DNA of 64,000 nt from DAOTXL01 sp034435455 (GTDB taxonomy: Bacteria > Chloroflexota > Anaerolineae > JAAYZQ01). A program made the translations under genes and the position numbers. The DNA is taken from NCBI GenBank assembly GCA_034435455.1, contig DAOTXL010000094.1, positions 100,583-164,582 of the forward strand, written 5' to 3'. The notes beneath the pieces were generated by a model. That model was not told the DNA's origin. It did no database searches and saw nothing but the letters and a program-made list of their open reading frames with translations. Shown in pieces: positions 59,321 to 64,000 of the stretch. Position 1 is the stretch's first letter; every line of letters starts with the position of its first letter.

Positions 59321-60154
59321 TCATCTCCAAACCATCCAGGCCAGCGCGGCAGCCACCAACCCACCGACCAGCGACGACATCAGGTTCACCAGGTCATTGT
59401 TGAGCCAGGTCCAGCCGCGCAGCCGGCGGGCCGGTTGGCCACAGCGATGGACAGGGCTTTCCGTCTCCTTGTCGCAGTGGTTGCAGTAATAGACCGCCTG
59501 CACGGTAGCACCCAACAGGCTGTCGAACAGAGAGCCGACGATCCCACCGGCCACAGCCAGCAGCGGGCAGGCTACCGCGGCCCACTGCCAGCCGTCGCCC
59601 CTGAGCAGCGACTCGGCCTGGGTCAGGGCCGTTGCCAGAGCGCCGATCAGCAGGGCCCCGGCCACCGAGGCCCAGGTGCCCAGCCAGGTCACCCCGCCGG
59701 AGGTGCCGGTCGGCACCGGCCGGCCGGTGGTCAGCAAGCGGGGCGGTACCCGGCTGAGGACCCCCAGTTCCGTGGCCCAGGTGTCGGCGTTGACCGTGCT
59801 CATGACCCCAATAAAGGCGGCAAAGAGCAGCGGGTCGGGGTAGCGGGCAAAGGCGATGGCCAGGATCGCCCCCAGGCCGCCGTTGGCCAGCGCCTGGCCC
59901 AGGTCACGGCGGCTGCCCTTGGCGAACTTGTCGGCCACCGCTTCCTTGTCGGCGCGGCGGTAGTGGGACAGCCAGCTGGAGGAGAGGAAAAAGGCGATGA
60001 GCAGCACCCCCCACACCCAACCGCCCAGGCCAAAGATGAGCGTGCCGACCAGGATCGCGCCCGCCACCCCACCGGCCGTCAACGCCCCCCGCCAGTAGCC
60101 CAGCCCGGCGATCAGCGCGCTCAAAACCAGCCCCAGGAGCAGGGGTCCGCTCAT
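59321..60154 (-). CDS. DUF92 / TMEM19-like integral membrane protein (phytyl-phosphate kinase family)
   Basis: A 277-aa polytopic protein with about six helices. Family motifs are SSSWLSHYRRADKEAVADKF and MSTVNADTWATELGVLSRVP (DTxATE), then LLGATVQAVYYCNHCDKETE, with a CNHC pair in the cytoplasmic loop. DUF92 includes plant VTE6, a CTP-dependent phytyl-phosphate kinase for tocopherol and phylloquinone precursors. In bacteria the substrate is probably another polyprenyl phosphate. The end overlaps the PH-domain gene by 4 nt. Confidence 0.88.
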   Translation of the reverse strand: MSGPLLLGLVLSALIAGLGYWRGALTAGGVAGAILVGTLIFGLGGWVWGVLLIAFFLSSSWLSHYRRADKEAVADKFAKGSRRDLGQALANGGLGAILAIAFARYPDPLLFAAFIGVMSTVNADTWATELGVLSRVPPRLLTTGRPVPTGTSGGVTWLGTWASVAGALLIGALATALTQAESLLRGDGWQWAAVACPLLAVAGGIVGSLFDSLLGATVQAVYYCNHCDKETESPVHRCGQPARRLRGWTWLNNDLVNLMSSLVGGLVAAALAWMVWR

Positions 60155-61119
60155 GGCACAATGCTAAAGGTCGCCAGCCAGAAGAGGACCTGGGCCACGG
60201 CTGCCGACCCCCACAGCAGATAGGAGCCGGCCCGCTCCCGCCGGTATAGAGCCAGGCCCACCCCCAGGTTGGTGCCCAGGATGATCAGGCCGATGATGGG
60301 CAGGGCAAACAGTTCCACCTTGTTGCCGATGCGGTCGGCCAGGCCCTGGGCGTTAAAGTGGAGGGGCAACTGCACATCCAGGCCGGGAAAGCGGGCGCAC
60401 AGATAGCCGAACAACCCCAGGTTGACAAGCACCGCCGCCCCGAGCAGCAGCCAGGTGGTCCGGTCGGTCCAGATCGGCCAGTCGAGCCAGCGGGCATGGC
60501 GGACCTCCCGTACCAGCAGCCGGTTAGGGCCCAGGTCCCGTCGCGCGTCAAAAGCGGCCAGGAAGCCGGCCGGATCGCGGGGAGAGATGGCAAAGGCCAG
60601 GCCGGGTGTCACCAGCAGCAGTTGATCCGGCAGCGGGCGGGTGGCCAGAAAGAGGGTCCGCCCGATGCCGGGCAGTTGCCCTTCCCCCCGTTCGTGGCCG
60701 GGCCAGCGCAGCCCCCGCCGCCGCACCGCCTTGCCCTTCACCTGCCGACCGGCCACGATCTGCTGCACGTCCCGGATAGGGATGATCTGTTCGACGCCGG
60801 CCCAGCGGATGGCAATGCCGTTGCGGTCCAGGTAGTAGCGCAGCGTCAGGCAACTCGCCGTCTGGTAGGCCAGCAGCACCAGCAGCGGCAGGCTCAGCAG
60901 CACGGCCAGCCCCATCAGGAACGACAGGAAATCGAGCTGCTGGGCGCGGACATCGGCGCCGATCAACCGCCTCAGGAGCCAGCTATCGAGGGCCACGATC
61001 AGCCCGATGAGCAGCAGCCCCAGAGGAACCCCGATCCCGAACTTGGCCCGCCAGGTCAAAAAGCCTGCTCCATTCCCGGTTCTAGCCCCGCCGCCTGGCC
61101 CGCCATTGCAGGGCGACAT
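60151..61119 (-). CDS. PH-domain and DUF1648-like membrane protein
   Basis: A 322-aa membrane protein with four or five helices. An N-terminal pair (VPLGLLLIGLIVALDSWLL and LSFLMGLAVLLSLPLLVLL) is followed by a bacterial PH-like beta domain (YYLDRNGIAIRWAGVEQIIP) and a C-terminal DUF1648-like unit (VQLPLHFNAQGLADRIGNKV, then LPIIGLIILGTNLGVGLALY). Function is unknown. ATG 61119 overlaps the previous gene by 38 bp; TTG 61059 with GGAG nearby would avoid this and may be the real start. The end overlaps the DUF92 gene by 4 nt. Confidence 0.75.
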   Translation of the reverse strand: MSPCNGGPGGGARTGNGAGFLTWRAKFGIGVPLGLLLIGLIVALDSWLLRRLIGADVRAQQLDFLSFLMGLAVLLSLPLLVLLAYQTASCLTLRYYLDRNGIAIRWAGVEQIIPIRDVQQIVAGRQVKGKAVRRRGLRWPGHERGEGQLPGIGRTLFLATRPLPDQLLLVTPGLAFAISPRDPAGFLAAFDARRDLGPNRLLVREVRHARWLDWPIWTDRTTWLLLGAAVLVNLGLFGYLCARFPGLDVQLPLHFNAQGLADRIGNKVELFALPIIGLIILGTNLGVGLALYRRERAGSYLLWGSAAVAQVLFWLATFSIVP

Positions 61120-62314
61120 AGCCGCCCAATCCGGCCAGCCCCGTCAGCATCAGGGTCAGCGTCGCCGGTTCAGGGACGACGGGCGGCGTTGAGGGCGGGG
61201 TAGGGGTGGAGGTGGAGGGCGGGGTAGGGGTGGAGGTGGGGGTAGGTTGCTGCACCGGACATTCGTCGCTGGCCTGGACGCGCAACCCTTCGGCGCAGGC
61301 CAACTCGCTGTGGATGGTCAGCGAGGTGAGCGGATCGTCCACGCGCAGGGTAAAGGTCACCTGCCCCGCGTCGCCAGGGGCCAGGTTGCCCAACGGCCAG
61401 GTGATGACACCGCCCGACTCACTGCCGCCACCGCTGGCACCGACAAAGGTGGTGCCCGGCGGCACTGCGACGGTCAGCACCACATTGCTGGCCCCCATCG
61501 CCGCTGCGGCGGGGATGGCATAGTCCAGCGGGAAGGTTGCCTCCTGACCGACGACGATGGGTGCGGCCGGGCAGTAGGCGACCAGGTCCAGGGCGATCAC
61601 CAGGGTGGCCGTCACCTGGTCGTCGGACACACGGTCGTTGTTATCGCCAAGCTGAGCCGACAGCCACAGTTGGCTGTGGGGCGTTCCCGGCGGGAAGAGG
61701 GTCGCGCGGTCCAGGGCGAACTCGATCACGCCGGGCACCGTGGTGCTGTAGACGCCCTGTCCCACCAGCCCATCTGTGGTCGAAGCGATCACGCCGGGCA
61801 GGATCTCCGTGCCAGGCCCCAGCTCGGTGGTGGCGCCGGCGCTGCCGCTCTCGAACTGGAAGCCCAGCTTGTACGCTTCCGAATTCCCCAGTCCGACGCC
61901 GTCCTCAAAGGGGGCCATGACCAGCGGCCCCTCATTCGGGCCGTGGGTACCCACCCCCAGGTCGCCGGGGGTTCCGACGGCGCTGTCCGAGTCGGCAGCG
62001 CGGCCGTCTACATCGAGGCGAAAGTACCAGCGGTCGTCGCCGGCCTGATAGTGGGCCCACAGGCCGATGGCATCGTAGCCGCTGCGGGCATAGGTGGGGG
62101 AGTGGTGGGGGTGAACACGGGTATCGGTGAGGTACACATCCAGTCCGTCGGTCGCTACCTGCCAGGCCGGGTCCCAGTCATCGCCCACTCCATCCAGAAC
62201 GATGGGCCCCTGGGCCGCCGTCTGGCCCGCCAACAACGCCAGGAACAGGGCCACGCCTGCCACGGCCCGGCCCCAGATCGCCCGTTTTTTTTGCTTCAGA
62301 CCTCCCTTGAGCAT
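61082..62314 (-). CDS. Secreted PEP-CTERM sorting-signal protein
   Basis: A 410-aa protein from ATG 62314 (AAGGAG 7 nt upstream). The signal sequence is AVAGVALFLALLAGQTAAQ. A beta-rich N-domain (GPIVLDGVGDDWDPAWQVAT, YAPSGYD-like strand) is followed by an Ig-like DUF11-type domain (NVVLTVAVPPGTTFVGASGG, PLGNLAPGDAGQVTFTLR). After a Thr/Pro linker the C-terminus is VPEPATLTLMLTGLAGLGGY ending in RARRRG. The VPEP, one helix and a basic tail are the PEP-CTERM signal recognised by exosortase. No exosortase gene lies in the window. Confidence 0.88.
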   Translation of the reverse strand: MLKGGLKQKKRAIWGRAVAGVALFLALLAGQTAAQGPIVLDGVGDDWDPAWQVATDGLDVYLTDTRVHPHHSPTYARSGYDAIGLWAHYQAGDDRWYFRLDVDGRAADSDSAVGTPGDLGVGTHGPNEGPLVMAPFEDGVGLGNSEAYKLGFQFESGSAGATTELGPGTEILPGVIASTTDGLVGQGVYSTTVPGVIEFALDRATLFPPGTPHSQLWLSAQLGDNNDRVSDDQVTATLVIALDLVAYCPAAPIVVGQEATFPLDYAIPAAAAMGASNVVLTVAVPPGTTFVGASGGGSESGGVITWPLGNLAPGDAGQVTFTLRVDDPLTSLTIHSELACAEGLRVQASDECPVQQPTPTSTPTPPSTSTPTPPSTPPVVPEPATLTLMLTGLAGLGGYVALQWRARRRG

Positions 62315-62344
62315 GGTCAACTCCTTTCTCGCTCTTGCAGGACC

Positions 62345-63265
62345 CTACGTTTCGTATACCGGTGTGCACCAGTGGCGGTACCGGGGGATCTTGCCTCTCA
62401 CCACATCGAAGTAGAGCTCGCGCAGGCGGGTGACCACCGGCCCGATGGTCCCGGTCCCGATGGGCCGGTGTTCGATGCGGGTAATGGCCGCCACCTGGAC
62501 ACCGGTGCCACACAAGAACGCCTCTTCGCAGATATAGATTTCGCTGCGGTCAATGGAGCGCTGGATCGTCTTGAGCCCCATCTCCCGCCAGGCCAGCTCG
62601 ATGATGGTGTCGCGGGTGATCCCCTCCAAAATGTTCGAGGTGACCGGCGGGGTGATCAGGGAGCCGTTGCGCACCATAAAAAAGTTTTCGGCGCTGCCTT
62701 CGGAGATGTGGCCGGTATCGGTCAGCACCAGGGCTTCGTCGTAGCCGCTCAACATGGCATCGGTCTTGGCCAAAGCAGAGTTGATGTAGGCCCCGGTGAT
62801 TTTGGCCCGCGCCGGTGTGGCGTTGTCATCCACCCGCCGCCAACTGGAAATGCACACGTGGGCCCCTTCTTCCTTTTCGATGTAACGGCCAAAGGGCACC
62901 GCAAACATGGCAAACTCGTCGGTCAGGTCGTGCAGCCGCACACCGATGACCTCGTCGGCCTTGTAAGCCAGGGGGCGGATATAAGTGTCCTGCCGGTAGC
63001 CCTCCTGGCGCAATAGTTCCACGGTGAGGGCGCACAGTTCTTCGACGGTGTAGGGCAGGTGGATGCGCAGGATGCGACAGGAGCGATGCATCCGCTCAAA
63101 GTGTTCCTTCAGGCGAAAGACGAAAAGCTGTTTTTCCTCCTCGTTCCAGTAGGCGCGGATCCCCTCAAAGCAACCGGTGCCATAGTTGAAGGCATGGGTC
63201 ATGATGCTGATCCTGGCTTCCTCGATGGGGACAAACTTTCCCCGGAAAAAGGCATACCTGGGCAT
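62345..63265 (-). CDS. ilvE: Branched-chain amino acid aminotransferase
   Basis: A 306-aa fold-type IV PLP enzyme that converts branched-chain 2-oxo acids and glutamate to amino acids. The N-terminus is MPRYAFFRGKFVPIEEARIS, with a THAFNYGTGCFEGIRAY segment, PLP Lys155 in ARAKITGAYINS, DTGHISEGSAENFFMV and LEGITRDTII. Length is typical. A clean AAGGAGG precedes the ATG. A weak promoter with TATAAT at 63303-63298 (minus strand) and a poor -35 lies about 35 bp upstream. The enzyme is cytoplasmic and acts in Ile, Leu and Val synthesis. Confidence 0.95.
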   Translation of the reverse strand: MPRYAFFRGKFVPIEEARISIMTHAFNYGTGCFEGIRAYWNEEEKQLFVFRLKEHFERMHRSCRILRIHLPYTVEELCALTVELLRQEGYRQDTYIRPLAYKADEVIGVRLHDLTDEFAMFAVPFGRYIEKEEGAHVCISSWRRVDDNATPARAKITGAYINSALAKTDAMLSGYDEALVLTDTGHISEGSAENFFMVRNGSLITPPVTSNILEGITRDTIIELAWREMGLKTIQRSIDRSEIYICEEAFLCGTGVQVAAITRIEHRPIGTGTIGPVVTRLRELYFDVVRGKIPRYRHWCTPVYET

Positions 63266-63326
63266 TGTTTGGGTCCTCCTTGACCTGTTGATGCTTTATT
63301 ATACCCGTTTTCGCGGCGTTGTGCAA

Positions 63327-63851
63327 CTATTCGACATAGCTTACAACGGCCTGGAGCGGCTGGCGCGGCGGCGAAGCGGTTGCTCTCCCGGCCGGTTTGC
63401 CGATGGGCAGGATGGCCACCGGGCGATGCTGGGGCGGCAGGTGGAGGGCCTGGGCAACCTGGTATTCGTCAAAAGCGCCCACCCAGCAGCTCCCCAGCCC
63501 CAGCGCCACGGCGGCCAGAAGGATGTGCTCCGTAGCGGCGGCGGTGTCTTGCAGGCAATACAGCTCGCGGCCCCGCTGGCCGTAGCGCCCCGCCGACTGC
63601 CCGGCGTCGGCACAGACGACGATGACCACCGGTGCCTGGGCGACAAAGCTCTGGCCATAGGCGGCAGCAGCCAGGGCCTGGCGCGTGGACCGATGGCGCA
63701 CTACGTAAAAGTGCCACGGCTGCCGGTTGCCCGCCGACGGCGCCCGGATCGCTGCCGCCAGCAGCCGCTCCACCACCTCCGGCGGTACGTCCACGGCCGG
63801 GTCGAAACTACGGACACTGTGTCGTTCCTCAAGAACTTGCCAGAAATCCAT
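63327..63851 (-). CDS. Nitroreductase-family flavoprotein
   Basis: A 174-aa FMN protein from ATG 63851 (GGGGAGG 5 nt upstream). Conserved parts are LEERHSVRSFDPAVDVPPEV, an AAAIRAPSAGNRQPWHFYVV segment, and AAALGLGSCWVGAF-type C-terminal residues, with LPIGKPAG near the end. The layout matches oxygen-insensitive nitroreductase-like enzymes; the physiological electron acceptor is unknown. The gene is shorter than 200 aa, as for many stand-alone members. It is followed by ilvE in the same direction, with a 61-bp gap. Confidence 0.88.
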   Translation of the reverse strand: MDFWQVLEERHSVRSFDPAVDVPPEVVERLLAAAIRAPSAGNRQPWHFYVVRHRSTRQALAAAAYGQSFVAQAPVVIVVCADAGQSAGRYGQRGRELYCLQDTAAATEHILLAAVALGLGSCWVGAFDEYQVAQALHLPPQHRPVAILPIGKPAGRATASPPRQPLQAVVSYVE

Positions 63852-63886
63852 CCAAGCCTCCCCTGTAACTCCTCTTTCGGGCATTT

Positions 63887-64000
63887 TCAACCACCGCCGG
63901 CGAATTTTGCGCCGGGCACGAGCCTGGTATAGAGGTCGGCCGGCAGTGACATCAGATTCAGGATTCGTTGCTGCACATTGCTGAGAGGCGTGAGTTGGTA
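63887..64000 (-). CDS. C-terminal end of an unidentified protein, cut by the window edge
   Basis: A minus-strand frame is open from the right edge to TGA 63889-63887. The 37 visible residues (YQLTPLSNVQQRILNLMSLP, then ADLYTRLVPGAKFAGGG) look coding, with heptad-like hydrophobic spacing. I do not recognise the family. It is 35 bp upstream of the nitroreductase start. Confidence 0.5.
   Translation of the reverse strand, partial: YQLTPLSNVQQRILNLMSLPADLYTRLVPGAKFAGGG

Overview
This 64 kb window is GC-rich, gene-dense chromosomal DNA that looks like an Anaerolineae-type Chloroflexota genome. The evidence is: secreted proteins ending in a hydrophobic YLP(L/V)(V/I)(I/L)(K/R) tail, lipoproteins with Thr/Pro-rich linkers, tandem S8 peptidases with carboxypeptidase-regulatory-like and PKD domains, DUF3524 and DUF92 proteins, and a PocR-domain regulator. 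The assignment is an inference; no rRNA or other marker gene is present. I see no tRNA, rRNA, CRISPR array, intact IS or prophage. Many intergenic regions carry canonical TTGACA-N17-TATAAT promoters, several so close to the start codon that the mRNA would be leaderless or nearly so.

Layout. (1) 1-7.8 kb is a plus-strand redox/metal island: NifX-type cofactor-binding protein (cut by the window edge), small Cys-rich zinc-ribbon protein, a peroxiredoxin with an in-frame TGA at its peroxidatic cysteine codon, HAD protein, two overlapping MinD-type ATPases each with an inserted 2[4Fe-4S] ferredoxin domain, MBL-fold hydrolase, YibE/F membrane protein, and a ferritin-like/VIT1 iron transporter. (2) 7.9-13 kb (minus): a GlcD/GlcF-like FAD/Fe-S oxidoreductase with a Met/Pro-rich tail, its PocR-domain regulator, and RNA 3'-phosphate cyclase. 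(3) 13.2-24.4 kb: sugar-binding lipoprotein, two tandem secreted subtilases, a DUF3524 glycosyltransferase and a GT2 glycosyltransferase. (4) 24.4-35.3 kb: XPB/Ssl2-N-like protein, DUF1232 protein, coiled-coil MerR-like protein, RimO, a SufR-like regulator, a 1642-residue BNR/propeller lipoprotein and a Thr/Pro-rich lipoprotein. (5) 35.5-39.7 kb: de novo NAD operon with NadC and NadA fused in one polypeptide, then NadB. (6) 39.8-43 kb: an orphan PstB-like ATPase, HypA-like zinc protein, lipoprotein and PEBP-like lipoprotein. (7) 43.3-49.8 kb: Hsp20, Lon, PHP-AlbA_2 protein, AAA+ ATPase and MogA. (8) 50-56 kb: secreted proteins, a BrnT/BrnA-like toxin-antitoxin pair, a RarA-methyltransferase fusion and an alpha/beta hydrolase. 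(9) 56-64 kb: RecF, acyl-CoA dehydrogenase, LysM/lamin-tail protein, DUF92, PH-domain membrane protein, PEP-CTERM protein, IlvE and nitroreductase.

The most notable observations are the selenocysteine peroxiredoxin, with a well-placed SECIS-like hairpin directly after the UGA and no C-terminal resolving cysteine; the NadC-NadA fusion, which would put quinolinate synthesis and use in one chain; two different C-terminal surface-sorting signals in one window (YLP tails and PEP-CTERM); a perfect 12-bp palindrome over the -10 box of the SufR-like regulator; and an unusual PHP-AlbA_2 protein paired with an AAA+ ATPase behind Lon. Several dispersed repeats are also present: GTAGG..CCTAC hairpins, CACGAAT arrays and a 28-bp promoter duplication.
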